DNA of 64,000 nt from Nyssa sinensis (lineage: Eukaryota; Streptophyta; Magnoliopsida; Cornales; Nyssaceae), in the NCBI GenBank assembly GCA_008638375.1, contig CM018052.1, positions 9,719,506-9,783,505 of the forward strand, written 5' to 3'. Under the pieces are notes generated by a model. It was not told the origin of the DNA. It searched no databases and saw nothing but the letters and a program-made list of their open reading frames with translations. Positions 45,751 to 57,759 of this stretch are shown here, one piece after another (the first letter of the stretch is position 1; each line of letters opens with the position of its first letter). The position numbers were made by a program, and so were the translations under genes.

Positions 45751-46826
45751 ATGGAACCTTATGTTTTGGATCGCTTTCCAACCCAAATGGCCAAGATTCA
45801 GGCACATATAGTTATGTCCTATCCTGTTATAGTTGAGAGGGCATCCACACCTAATGATATACGTGAAACACTCACGTATAATATGTTTGAGTCGTATGGA
45901 TGGTTACCTCTCCTATCTATCACGGGTCCAATTGACGAGATCGTGGTTCGAGAGTTCTACTCAAACCATGGTACTCGTGATGACCAGGGAGCTTGTTCAA
46001 TCACTGTTCGTGATGTCAAGTTTTCACTCAACGTTGAACTCATTGCTCAAATACTCAGCATCCCCTTAGTCGAGTAGTTTGGTTTTCCTTTTCGTCAGCC
46101 TGTTATCCCTCATACTCCTGACCTCATAACATCTACCCTCCAAGCCGATAGTTCCATGGACTTATGTACGAAGGTCGTTGCTTTTAAGCAGGGTTACCTT
46201 TATGAGGGTTTAGGATCTTTAGCCTCATAAAATATAGTGTTCTTCATCTTGTCAACCATATGAACATGCTGACACTTTCACATGCTACATTACTATATGA
46301 TATCAGTGTTGTTGTCTTGATCGATGCTCCATCTTACATTCTAGGAGTTATCGACTCACCAACCACTAGTACCCAATGTACAGCCACTCTATTATTCGGC
46401 AACCTTATCACTAGGATATGTGTTGCTTAACGAGTACCAATCTACGTTGCTGAAACCCTTAGACTTCTGCCTAGTTCATTTACTCATAGGACTCTTTTTC
46501 AGTCCTGGGCACACGTCATCACTCCTCTTGATGAGTCTACTGATGATGATGATGATAAGGAGTAGCAGCAGTAGCTGGCACCGGCTCCGACTCTGACTCC
46601 AACTCTGGCACAACAGCAGTTGATGTTATTGCCATAGTCACTACAACAATAGCAAGGAGAATAGATTTGAGTAGAGGACTACCTTATTGACTACACTCTA
46701 CCAAAGTTTCAATTTCCTCCAGGTTTTGAATTAAATGAGTCAACATGAGCAACCTCTTTTACTGTCGGTCAATCGATCATCAGAGCTGACTTGGAGGAAA
46801 GGTTGGAGCAAAACTATACCAAAACC
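45751..46826 (+). pseudogene. Second ORF of the copia element: plant transposon-protein-like domain
   Basis: 108 open codons from ATG 45751, then a TAG at 46075, after which the same frame continues for about 50 codons. Motifs ESYGWLPLL, VVREFYSNHG and VKFSLNVELIAQILSIP match the pattern of a domain widely annotated as 'putative plant transposon protein' (WL...vreFYanl...vrGvxixlsxexlxxilgip). Distal frames include an acidic run and VEDYLIDYTLPKFQFPP, then VGQSIIRADLEERLEQNY just before the insertion at 46827. Residual coding resumes after 53882. Function is unknown. It occupies the place of pol in this element. Confidence 0.72.
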
Positions 46827-48123
46827 TGTTTGCGCGGAGGGATACCACAAGGATATCACTCAAGGTCCTAAAGCGTGAATTACTAAGAAAAGGGAGTTGA
46901 ATAGGTAGGTCTTGAATTAAGATTTTCTTTCAAGTTAATTCCAATTTTTAGTTAACTACAAAAATGACACAGTCAACAACAAATCACTCAATGTGATTAA
47001 TCCAATATTTATGCCCTTCCACTAATGAATCCACCAAGAATCAACCAATTCACCAACCTATTCAAACTTCACCTAATTGATCAACTAGATTGATTTTATA
47101 GCAATTTTCACAATTCAGGTAAAATCAACTAAGTTATCAATTTTGATTTCAATCAATTTACTAAATCAAGTTTTTCAATATCTCAATTGAATGCACAATT
47201 ATAAAAATCATGAAAAACTCAATTTCTAAAATTAAGCGGAAGCAATTCAAATAAGCACATTGTAAATTGAAAGAGATGGAGAGAGAGAGAGTTTGCAAAC
47301 CGATTGATGACGGAGAAAACTACCAGGGAAAACAATCTTTGGAGTAAAGATCTTTATATCTGATTGGATCGTGTGGTTTGATCAAATCTGATCAATGAAA
47401 ATGAGTAAAGATGATTATGAATGTCATGTATAAACAATCTCTCACAAAAGCTTCAAGATCTATCAATAATTTAACTCTCACAAATTAGGACTCTCTCACT
47501 CTGTTTTTGGCTGCTCTCAAATGTATTTTTGCCTATTTTTCACAAAGAGCTTGATTGATCCCTAGTTGAGTAGAAATCAGATTATAAATCTATTTTCTGC
47601 CCAGGGCTCATTTGAACGAACAATGAATGAATATCAAACGAGTACAACTTTAAGATTGCAGCAACTCTTTTAATATAAAAGTTCGAACAAATGAAAACCA
47701 ATGAGAATGAAGTTTTCTATTGTTCGTTTGAACGAGCCAAAGCTTTGTTCGAACGAGTAACGGTGAGTTCCTCATTCATTACTTATCTTATGAATTAAAT
47801 TTTTCCTATTAGGTTTTTAAAGATGCATTTTGGGAAAATTAGTTCACAAGCACAAGTCAATCACATACATGATGATAAGATAAAATCTATATGCAATGCA
47901 TACATGATGTGAGTGTGTGAGATCCAAATCAAATACAAAAGATCATTTTACCCATCAAGTACCAAGTCGACCGGTAGTGATACACACTAATGTCTCTTGG
48001 ATGAACTTAGGGAAGAATGGTCATCGAGGTACTTACTCATAGGAATTATGTATAGATTACACACAAAGCAAGTTTGTCAAACTGGATTAACCAACTACAG
48101 TATCAGACCCCATGGTCCTAACA
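46827..48123 (-). mobile_element. 3' LTR of the minus-strand copia element
   Basis: Sense start TGTTAGGACC (48123) follows a polypurine tract; sense end ...CCGCGCAAACA (46827). It matches the 5' LTR at 52450-53881 over most of its length, including 'tcgttcgaa'-type phrases and the outer ~300 bp. It keeps a segment near 46855-47000 that the other copy lacks. Confidence 0.85.
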
Positions 48124-48137
48124 AACTCCCCCTTTGG
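48124..48137 (-). promoter_or_regulatory. Polypurine tract of the copia element
   Basis: The minus strand reads CCAAAGGGGGAGTT, a purine run directly before the LTR start TGTTAGGACC. This is the usual plus-strand priming site and confirms the 3' LTR and orientation. Confidence 0.88.
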
Positions 48138-48849
48138 TAATCCGTGACAAAACTACAAAACAAACTATACAAATACAATACCAAAATCAATAAGCCCAAA
48201 AGAGCCAAATAGAAGGGAATTATACATTTTGACTTAGTATCTTATATTAGAGATATCACTTAATACTGCTCAACAAGTAGCCAACCTATTTCCTGCACAA
48301 CACCCTTAACTATACCGCGTGAGGTCACATCAAAAGAGATATATCAAATAAAACCAATAAGATCACATGATAGATAAGTACCAATATAGAACAAGGTACA
48401 GTAAACATAGAAACCATATTCAAATAACAAATGAGTAATATAAAGTGACTCTAAACTATCTCATACATATGCAAAAAAAATGTATATTACTCTCCCTCAG
48501 TATATGTGCAAAATATCTAGACTCCCCATTTATACAACTCCCCCTTAACACCATCTCCCCTTTTTATCATGATAACAAATGAGGTAACCACAAAGGAATA
48601 TTATAAGGAAGAAATATCAACAAACAGACATACATAAAGAGATAACAGAGTACAGACAGTAAAGATAATAAAGACGGTAGATATATAAAAAAAAAAAACT
48701 GGTCTCTCATCGATCTCAAACAAAAATATGCAATAAAGGTAAAGAGAAGTATTGTAAAAAAAAATACATGTAGCTGACGAGTAACAAAAATATAGGTAAA
48801 AACCTCACTATAGTCACACTCATCACTCGTGTAACTAGCTACAATATCA
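48138..48849 (-). other. Copia 3' non-coding region
   Basis: In sense this lies between the ORF2 remnant and the polypurine tract. It has T-rich stretches and a second purine run (GGTGTTAAGGGGGAGTT, near 48540-48556). The minus frame 48567-48857 is hydrophobic by T-richness and has no known motif. Confidence 0.5.
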
Positions 48850-49215
48850 CTGATCATCTACAAGTAGAGGTGGAGGAGGAATTACACGAGCTTTAGTCCT
48901 TGTTAGTCCCTAAAGAGTTACTCAAATCTAAGTAGTCTCCTGTATCATCAGGAAAAAGTAATCTGAGCGGATCCGAAGATAATGCTGCTCTAACCTATGA
49001 TCTATATCAGCAGTGATTTGATCATGATGAAGTTATAATTGCTCCTCAAGCTCATCCCTAGTGATCAGCTGACCAATAGAAGAAGAGGAAGCTTTTGCTG
49101 ACACTTGGAAGTCTGCACCCAAGGGGGTACAGAATTGCGGTGGTGTCCGGTCAATAAGAAAATCCTCTATGTGTGAATTAGAGAGATGTGCATGTGTCCT
49201 AAAAAATATCAACAC
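48850..49215 (-). pseudogene. C-terminal remnant of the copia second ORF
   Basis: The minus strand encodes IEDFLIDRTPPQF and SIGQLITRDELEEQL, matching VEDYLIDYTLPKF and VGQSIIRADLEERLEQ of the plus-strand copy near 46670-46815. It continues with DHRLEQHYLRIRSD, paralleling the plus-strand continuation at 53882. The N-terminal domain seen at 45751 is deleted here. This shared tail shows that gag plus ORF2 is a family feature. Confidence 0.75.
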
Positions 49216-50499
49216 ATTTAAATGATCTTAGAACACTAAAACACACACAAGCTCACACTCTACACACTCAATCATGGTAATTAGACATATGCATTAGTTT
49301 CAACCATAAACTGTTCTTTGTCTCGAGGTCGACCTTCTAGGGTGTTGAATGATTTTCACATCAATAAGAGCAAATAACCATAGTTAACCAACCTAGGGAT
49401 TTTTTACCATTTCCAATCAAAAACTCCCACTCAACTTAAAAGAAATAAATTGCAAAATGAATTTGCACTTGTCTCACCTTTTACAAGGCAGCTTTCACAC
49501 AATTGAGTAGGCTTCTCTTTTCAAAGGATTTACCAATGCTAACAAACACACTATCTCAATGGTAGCCCTTTCCTTCCACTCTTGAATTTTTTTTATGTGT
49601 GTGTCATTTCTTTTTATGCTTTTTCTTTTAGTCCTCTGATTTTTCCAACCTAAGTCCATCTTTCTAGCTATGGACTCATTGAGATGAAAACATAAAACCA
49701 CTAAGTCCATCCTATCTACAAGACAATCTCATGTAAGAAAAATGCAAGACTAACACATATGAGATCATAAGTAGATTGAAAGATTGTGTGCACCCAAGTG
49801 AAAAATGACTGCGTAAAGATATTGATAGGATAAAGTTCACAAGTCAAAACTTAATCACTCAAAATGAACTTAATACAATTCTCTATTAAAGAAATAAGAT
49901 TACCATCAGCAATTTAAACAAGAAAAAAATATTTTTGGATTATTGACTTCATAAAGATATGAAATGCATCTAACTGTGAGGGATCAAAATCCACAAAAAT
50001 AAAATAAAATCCATAGACCTAGAATAGATAGAGAAATTAAGAATCACCTAGACTATGGAAGATAACACAATTTACTCAATATGATTTTCAATGAGTGAAA
50101 TGGAGTAAGAAGAAATGAAGCAATTCATAGGGAGACTTTAATATGAGAGTGAAGAATGAAATCCCTAAATTGCTATAGAATCTCTTAGTCACCTAAGAGT
50201 CAAATTTTCTCTTTTCGAGGAAGAAGCAAATTGTGAAGTGTAATTTACACACTCCTGCTCAAGATCTTTTGGTTTATACTTCCTTACCCAAATTTGTCTC
50301 ACAATTCTTTTGGAAGTAGAATGAGCTTTTTGGTTCTTGACCTTACCTCCAACCTTAGAATGGGAATTACTTTAAGCTTTTCAAGGTTAGAAATATGAAA
50401 GATCCTTTGAGCCATGCTTCTTGATTTTTGAATATGATTATTCATTTATTTCTTCAAAGTAGCAATTTTCAATTTGTGCTCTAAGGTCATAGAGTGACA
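49216..50499 (-). other. Non-coding region between gag and ORF2 remnant
   Basis: It corresponds to plus-strand 39464-40409 of the related copy. No protease, integrase or RT motifs. The minus frame 49495-49710 has no assigned motif. Confidence 0.6.
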
Positions 50500-52309
50500 T
50501 TGTGTTTGCCTTTTCTTACAAATCCACACTTCCTCCTAGAATGCCCTTCAACCATGCAATGAGAGCAATAGAATGATCTTGGTTGAGGTTTTACATGAGC
50601 TCTAGATTGAGGTAGTGGGAAAGGATCTGATTAAGGCTTTGGTTGTGGTTGGGCTTTCCTCATAGGTTTAAGTGGTTCAACACCTTTGAATTTTAAAGAA
50701 ACAAGCACAACCGACTTAAGAATGAAAGATTGACTTGAAGTGGATGTGGATGGCTTGTTCTTATTCATGAATATGTCATATCCCAACCCACTTTTATCAT
50801 TCTTGATTTGGACGGTATTAAGCATTTTAGAAAGCTTATTAGACCTATCCTCAAGATTGACTTTGACATTCCTAGCTTGTGTGAGTTGTTCACTAAGAGA
50901 GTGAACTTTGAAATTCAATTCCTTCTTCTCATTCTCACAAGCAACTAAGGATGCTTTAAGTTCTCTTACCTCAACAACCAATAAATTTCTCTTATTCTCT
51001 AAGGATTTAACTTTCTTTAAGAGAGACAATTTATCCTCATTTAGTTGGTTCAATAATCATTGATTAACTATTAAGGCACTCTTCTTCTTCTTACAAGACT
51101 TGAGATTAGTGATAAGCTCCATGTTAGACTTCTTGAGATTTATAGATTCTTTGAATAGTTTTTTAAAAGCAATCTCAATGTTGTCTTCATCATTGCTTTC
51201 TTCATCACTAGACACAAAGTCTTCGATGTCCTCATAATCTTTATCCTCAATGGAAGATGATCCTTCATGGACATTGGTGATACTAGTGAAAGCCAAGAAT
51301 TGACTTTCATCACCTTCTTCTTCTTTATCATCATTCTTTTCTCCTTTTTTCATTTCATCATCTTCGGAAAGAGATGATTTCATTGCTTTCCTATTTCGAG
51401 AATTTCCTTTTCTCTTATTAGGACAATCGACTACTATATGCCCATAGTTATGGTAATCATAGCATTCGATAGGCTTAGAGGTGGATTGTGATGAAGGTCT
51501 TCTTTCATCACCACTAGAATAAGATTTTTGGACTTGGCCTCTTAAAGTGCTAGAATTTTTCAATGATCTTTTACTTGAACTTTGAGACCCCTTGAAGTTA
51601 GGCATTATATTTTTGAGGTATTTGTTAAACCTGCTAACAAAAAGAGTCAAGTCCTCATCATTCATGGACTCGGGTCAACTTCAATATCCCCTTCACTTTC
51701 TACTTGTGTTGATTTCAAGGCAAGACTTTTGGTCTTCTTTGCTTGCTTAAGAGTTAGTTCAAAGGTTTGAAGTGATCTAACTAATTCATTAACAACTAGA
51801 GAGTCCATGTCCTTACCATCCTCTATGGAAGTTATCTTAGGTTGAAATCTCTTGATAAGAGATCTCAATATTTTTCTTACTATCTTGGTCCTTTCAAGTC
51901 TCTCTCCTAAGAAGAATGATGAGTTGAAAATGTCACTCAATTTAGCATGGAACTCGAAAAAAGTTTTCGATTCTTCCATTCTTAGGGCTTCAAACCTAGA
52001 GGTCAAAATTTGTAGTTTTGACCTCTTTACTGCCAATGTACCCTCATGGGTAGTCTCGAGGATGTCCCAAGCATCCTTGGACGTCTCACAAGTCATAATG
52101 CGACAAAACTCATCGGGAGTTACCGCGTTAAAGATGGCGTTCAACCCTTTGGTGTTGTAGCCACTTATCCTTAACTCTAGCTCGTTCCAAGTGTTTGAAG
52201 GCTTGACTATGGAGGGAATTTTCATAGTTGCGATTGTGACCAGAAGGGTCCAACCTTCTTGGACGGCAAGCCAAACTCGCTCATCCACAGCTCTCAAAAA
52301 TGCTTTCAT
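50500..52309 (-). pseudogene. Copia-type gag, nearly intact (one frameshift, a late stop)
   Basis: The first frame (52309-51662, 215 codons) holds the UBN2-like gag domain with MKAFLRAVDERVWLAV, TCETSKDAWDILETTHEGT and FEFHAKLSDI. A shift at about 51662 leads to a second frame (51665-51057) with a first zinc knuckle (ECYDYHNYGHIVVDCP, one Cys replaced by Tyr) and an acidic region. A third piece (51053-50631) is coiled-coil-like. The final zinc knuckle CSHCMVEGHSRRKC lies near 50540-50590 past a stop. The protein would form the element's capsid. It is the best-preserved gag in the window. Confidence 0.85.
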
Positions 52310-52433
52310 ATAAGCTTTCTAATAAGTATAATTTAAGCCATCAAATAGAGGTGGTCGTAAGATCGATCCTCCATTTCTTAACCCTTCCATGGATTTCACA
52401 AGTTAGAATATCAATCAAATGCCTTAGAAGGAA

Positions 52434-52446
52434 GGCTCTGATAACA
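52434..52446 (-). promoter_or_regulatory. Primer binding site of the minus-strand copia element
   Basis: The minus strand reads TGTTATCAGAGCC after the LTR end and spacer AAG, one base from TGGTATCAGAGC. It fixes the inner end of the 5' LTR at 52450. Confidence 0.85.
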
Positions 52447-52449
52447 CTT

Positions 52450-53881
52450 TGTTTGCGCGGAGATATCCAATAGTTATACCCTTCCACCAATGAATCCACC
52501 AAGAATCAACCAATTTACCAACCTATTCAAACTTCACTGAATTGATCAATTAGATTGATTTTTTAGCAATTTTCATAATTCAAGTAAAATCAACTAAGCT
52601 ATCAATTTTGATTTTAATTAATTTACTAAATCAAGTTTTTCAATATCTCAATTGAATGCACAATTATGAAAATCATGAAAAACTCAATTTTTAAAATTAA
52701 GCGGAAGCAATTCAAATAAGCACATAATAAATTGAGAAAGATGGAGAGAGAAAGAAAGAGTTTACAAACCGATTGATGATAGAAAAAACTACTAAGGACA
52801 ACAATACTTGGAGTAAAACTATGGAGACGGGCCAATTCTTATGGAAGGAATGCACTATGATGGAAAGTGAAATACAATGAATCTCTGAACGAGCGAAGTA
52901 CCTCTGGTTCCATTCTCCCCGATTACGTCTTTAAATTCCCCTTGAATCCTTCAAACAACCGAACTCCTCTACGGTCTCAGACTCCTCCAATAAAGTTGTT
53001 CAACAATCACAAATCCTCACGACCTTGGTGTCCACCGATTGCTCAACATCGAATCTTCGAGCTTGAACTCCATCTATCGTCAATGGTGAGTTTAACGTGA
53101 ACCAAGGCTCTTTAAATTTGATTGGATCATGTAGTTTGATCAAATCTGATAAATGAAAATGAGTAGAGATGATTATGAATGTCATAGATGAACAATCTCT
53201 CACAAGAGCTTCAAGATCTATCAACAATTTAGCTCTTATAAATTGAGACTCTCTTACTCTATTTTGACTGCTCTCAAATGTATTTTTGCTAGTTTTTCGC
53301 AAAGAGCTTGATTGATCCCCAAATGAGTAGAAATCGGATTATAAATCTGTTTTCCACCCAAGGTTCATTCGAATGAACAAGGAACGAATATCAAACGAGT
53401 ACAACTCTAAAGTTGCAGCAACTCATTTGATATAAAAGTTCAAACAAATGAAAATGAATAAGAATGAACTTTTCTGTTGTTTATTCGAACGAGCCAAAGC
53501 GTCGTTCGAATGAGCAATAGTGAGTTCCGCATTCATCGCGTGTCTTGTGAATTGAGTTTTTCTCATTAGGTTTTTAAAGATGCATTGTAGGAGAATTAGT
53601 TCACAACTACAAGTCAATCACATACATGATGATAAGATAAAATCTATATGTAATGCATGCATAACGTGAATGTGTGAGATCCGAATCAAATACAAAAGAC
53701 TATTTTACCCTTCGAGAACCAAGTCGATCGGTAGTGATACATAGTAATGTCTCTTGGATGACCTTGGGGAAGAATGGGCATCGAGGTACTCACTTGTAGG
53801 AATTATGTACGGATTACACACAAAACACGTTTTGTCAAACCGGATTAGCCAATTACAATGTCGGATCCCATGGTCCTAATA
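52450..53881 (-). mobile_element. 5' LTR of the minus-strand copia element
   Basis: Sense start TATTAGGACCATGGG (TG changed to TA) at 53881, end ...CGCGCAAACA at 52450. It pairs with the 3' LTR at 46827-48123. An internal deletion of about 170 bp is visible between 'gcgcggagatatcc' and 'tatacccttccacc'. Frames on either strand are by-products. Confidence 0.85.
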
Positions 53882-54270
53882 AGATCTGATCTGAGTTCTT
53901 CTTACTGATAATGGATGAGATGGCATTCCATCAATGAGGCATCCAAAGCTTGTCTAATACACTCACTTGTGCATTTCCACCTCCACCTCCACCTTCACCA
54001 AGAGTAGATTAGTGATTAAGATTATTTCCCCACATGAGTGATGAGTGGCCTATGTAGTGAGGTGTACCTATATTTTTTGCACTCATCAGCTACATGTTAT
54101 ATCCTTTAGACAACTTTTTTCCTTTTACGTACACTTCTTTTATGTTTTGTGGATGGATGATGGATACTATATTTTTGGTTCTTATCGCATATAATCTTTT
54201 ATATTATGTCTATCATCATTGTTATCATATTACTTATCTCATTTTTCATGTTTATACTTTTGCTTAGTTT
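53882..54270 (+). pseudogene. Continuation of plus-strand copia ORF2 tail and 3' region
   Basis: After the inserted element the plus strand resumes with 'agatctgatctgagttcttc', matching the ORF2 tail of the minus-strand copy ('ggatccgctcagattac'). It is followed by 'gaggtgtacctatattttttgcactcatcagctacatgt', matching 'gaggtttttacctatatttttgttactcgtcagctacatgt' there. It then abuts integrase of a third copia element near 54270-54290. The polypurine tract and start of the 3' LTR are missing. Confidence 0.6.
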
Positions 54271-54279
54271 ACTTTCTTG

Positions 54280-54860
54280 ATGGTCATTACCTGTTTAGTT
54301 CATTTTCGAGATAGCTTTTCTATAAAGTATAGCCCTTACCATTTCTTGTATGGCACGGTTCTTCATCTCTACAACCCTATTGTATTGAGGGGTGATAAGG
54401 CCCAAAAATTCTTACTTTATGCAAAGGTCATCACAATAAACAATGACGGGAGATTTTTCAAAATCTTTCCCATTATCACCTCTTTTCCTAGAGATTTGAT
54501 AACCTTTTTCATTTTAAATTCTTTTACAAATTCTAACAACAACATCATACACGAACAACTTTTCTCTCAAGTAATCTACAGAGGTATATCTAGAAAAGTC
54601 ATCTACCATGACTAAGATGTATCTCTTTCTACCAAGGCTTTTCATCCCCATTGGACCTATCAAGCCCATATGGATTAGTTCCAATAGATGAGTGCTAGCA
54701 AGAGATGAAGATTTCTTATGTGAAACTCTCGTTTATTTGGCTTTTTGACATATTTCACACACCCTAGAGGGAATCTTTCCTAGCTTTGGTAGTCCTCATA
54801 CTAGGTCATTATTAATCAACCTTTTTAGTTGTTTATGGTTGACATGACCTAATCTTTCAT
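54280..54860 (-). pseudogene. Copia integrase fragment
   Basis: The minus strand encodes a gag-pre-integrase/integrase segment: HERLGHVNHKQLKRLINNDLV and VCEICQKAK (H-H-C-C zinc region), LASTHLLELIHMGL, then YILVMVDDFSRYT with a catalytic Asp. Later NRAIQEMVRA resembles the region after the catalytic Glu. Stops and shifts are present. It is the only copia pol coding sequence I see in the window and belongs to the third copia element. Confidence 0.8.
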
Positions 54861-55310
54861 GCCAAAGATTGCAAGAATCAACCTTAGCACTATTTCATGA
54901 GACTTTGGATTGAGAGTTATGCTATAATAATTATCGGATGTTCCCAATCCTTCTAAAATGCACTTCCCTTTTTCATCAATCACTTTACATTCCTTTCTGG
55001 TGAAGTAAACAATGAAGTTGTCATCATAAAATTGACTAATGCTAATTAAATTAGTTTTTAGTCCTTTAACATACAACACTTTTTCAAGTTTTAAGGAATT
55101 GCCTAGGATAATTGTTCCTTTACCTAGAACACTTAACATGTTTCCATTCCCAAAAGTGACTGCCCCTCTTTATGATTCACAAGGTTAGAAAAGAGAGATT
55201 TGTCACTGGACATGTGTCTAGAATGCCTGCTATCTAGATACCAAGAATTTGAAATGCTAGCTTTTAAAGCGGTGTGAATAACTAGACACTTAATAATGTC
55301 TTTTCTAACC
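54861..55310 (-). pseudogene. Copia protease / gag-pre-integrase region
   Basis: The frame ending the gag ORF reads SWYLDSRHSRHMSSDKSLFSNL, where active copia proteases have D-S-G, so the catalytic glycine is replaced by Arg. An overlapping frame (55139-54849) continues with LGKGTIIL, LEKVLYVKGLKTNLISISQ and IDEKGKCILEGL, the expected pre-integrase stretch. One frameshift joins the two. Confidence 0.8.
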
Positions 55311-56116
55311 CACATTTGCTTCAAGGACTTCTTGACTTTGGGTTCAACATGTTGTATATTGGATGTGGATGTCTTTGGAAGTGGTTTAGGAGATACTTGA
55401 GGTTTCACAACCTTTTTTATTTTCAAGAACTTTAGAGACATGCTTCTAGCCATTTGAACATAGGTATTCAATTTTTTCTTAACCAAAGATAATTTCTTAT
55501 TGTGTTCATTTGACATGACTTGATATTGTCCATGTCTTTTCCTAGAGGCTTTACATCGCCTTCTAGTATGACCATAAACTCCACATAAGGAGCAACATGA
55601 AATTTTGAGTTGATATTGATCATAAACACAATGATAAGGGTTGGTTTGACATAGTATCATCCCTATTTCGTTGGAAGAAGAAACCAACATAAGCTTGAAG
55701 GTAGATGGAATATTTTGGATGGATGAAGATGACTTGTTTGACTTAATTCCATGAGTGTTTATGACACTTTTAACCAATTTAAGTTTTTCATCAAATTTTA
55801 TACCTAATTCCTCATTTTCAATTTTACAAGCATCTAAGGATAATTTAAGACTCCTTACCTCACCTAATAAGAAATTTCTCTCTTGTTCTAAACTTTCAAG
55901 CTTTTCTAAGAGAGTGGCCTTTGTTTCTTTAAGTTGACTCAATAAGGTTTGATTAACTTGTAAGGCCTCTTTTTCCTTTTCACTCAACTTTAATTTCTTG
56001 ACTAATCTCATATTAGTCTTCTTGAAATAAAGAAATTCTTTGACCAATTCACCATAAGCATTTTCTAAATTGACTTCAATTTCTTTTCCACACATCTCAA
56101 GATAATCACCCTTCAT
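55133..56116 (-). pseudogene. Copia gag, C-terminal part (N-terminal domain deleted)
   Basis: An open frame of 327 codons starting just 40 nt after the primer site. The first 120 residues are coiled-coil-like (leucine/lysine/glutamate heptads), then a zinc knuckle CSLCGVYGHTRRRC, then KKLNTYVQMARSM, PLPKTSTSNI and the protease start. The UBN2-like gag domain and first zinc knuckle present in the relatives are absent, so an internal deletion joined the leader to the coiled coil. Confidence 0.82.
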
Positions 56117-56157
56117 TATTCACAACTTAGGATATCAATCAAATGCCTTAAAAAGAA

Positions 56158-56170
56158 GACTCTAATACCG
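56158..56170 (-). promoter_or_regulatory. Primer binding site of the third copia element
   Basis: The minus strand reads CGGTATTAGAGTC after the LTR end ATCA and spacer AAG, two substitutions from TGGTATCAGAGC within the core. It shows that 56174-57759 is a 5' LTR. Confidence 0.8.
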
Positions 56171-56173
56171 CTT

Positions 56174-57759
56174 TGATGTGGAGGGATACCACTAGGATAT
56201 CACTCAAGGTCCCAAAACGTGAATATTACCTAGAAGGGGGGGGGGAGGATTGAATAGGTAGGTCTTGAATTAAAAATTTCTTTCGAGGTAATTTCTATTC
56301 TTGGTTAAAAACAAATGATAACACAATCAACAAAATCACTCAACATGATTAATCCAACATTTATGCCCATCCCCCAATGAATTCACCAAGAATCGTCCAA
56401 ATATACCAACCTATCAAACTTCAACTAATTGATCAAACTAACTTGATTTTATATGCAATTTTAACAATTCAAGGCAAATTCAACTAAATGATCAATTTAT
56501 GAATTCAATCAATTTACTCAATCAAGTTTTCAATATATCAAATTAATGAATAATTATGAATTTCATGAAAACTAAATTTCTAAATTTAAGCAGAAGTAAT
56601 TCAATTAAAGCACATAGTAAATTGAAAGAGATAGAGAGAGAGAGATTCCAAACCAATTGATGACGGAGAAAGCTACTAAGGACAACAATCCTTGGAGTAA
56701 AACTCCGGAGTTGGACCAATGCTCATGGAAGGAATGCACTATGATGAAAAGTGAAATACAATGAATCTACGAATGAGCTAAGTACCTCGAGCTACGTACG
56801 TCTTCAAATTCCCCTTGAATCCTTAAGCTTTTTATAGCCAAACCTTTAAACAATTGGACTCCTCCGATCAAGCCGCTCAACAATCGCGAATCCTCACAAC
56901 CTCGATGTCCATCGATCGCTCAACGTCGAATTATCAAGCTTAAACTTCATCTATCATTAATGGTGAATTTGACGTGAACCAAGGATCTTTAAATCTGATT
57001 TGGATCATATGGATGATCTAAATCAATCAATGAAAAAGAGTAGAGATGATTGTGAATGACATGTATGAATGATCTCTCACAAAAGCTTTAAGACCTATCA
57101 ACACATTAGCACTCACAATTTGAGACTCTCTTACTCTATTTTTTTACTACTCTAAATCGTATTTTTGCCTATTTTCGCAAAGAGCTTGATTGATTCCCAA
57201 ATGACTAGAAATCAGAATGTATATCTATTTTTTGCCAAAGGTTTGTTCGAACGAACAAGGAACAAATATCAAACGAGCAAAACTCTAAGGTTGCGGCTCT
57301 TTGTTTGATACAGAACCTTTGTACGAATGAAAATGAATGAGAACGAACTTCTCTGTTATTTTTTCGAATGAGCCAAAGCTTCATTCAAACGAGCAACAAA
57401 GAGTTGCTCATTCTTGCTTGTCTTGTGAACTAAATTTTTTTCTTAAGTATTTTAAAGATGCATTTTGGGAAAATTGGTTCACAACCACAAGTCAATCACA
57501 TACATGATGTTATGATAAAAACTATATATAATGCATGTATTATGTGAGTGTGTGAGATCTAAATCAAATACAAAACTCTAATATACCTTTCAAGAACCAA
57601 GTCGACCGGTAGTGATACACAGTAATGTCTCTTGGACGAACTTGGAGAAAAACGGGTATTGAAGTACTCACTCGTAGGACTTATGTAATGATTACATACA
57701 AAACACGTTTTGTCTAACTGGATTAATCAATTACAATATTGGGCCACATGGTCCTAACA
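56174..57759 (-). mobile_element. 5' LTR of the third copia element (minus)
   Basis: Sense start TGTTAGGACCATGTGG at 57759, sense end CCTCCACATCA at 56174; 1586 bp, the fullest copia LTR in the window. It matches 13056-14653 in reverse complement. It carries a run of 10 G at 56238-56247. The element is truncated at about 54280, so no 3' LTR of its own is identified. Confidence 0.87.

Larger units (their letters stand above)
46827..53881 (-). mobile_element. Non-autonomous copia element (LTR, gag, short ORF2 remnant, LTR)
   Basis: In sense (right to left): 5' LTR 53881-52450, AAG spacer, primer site, gag 52309-50500, non-coding region, ORF2 C-terminal remnant 49215-48850, polypurine tract 48137-48124, 3' LTR 48123-46827. 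No RT or integrase motif is present. It is inserted in the second ORF of its plus-strand relative, whose coding resumes on the right at 53882. No clear target duplication (AAACC left, AGATC right). The two LTRs differ by a deletion of about 170 bp in the 5' copy. Confidence 0.8.
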
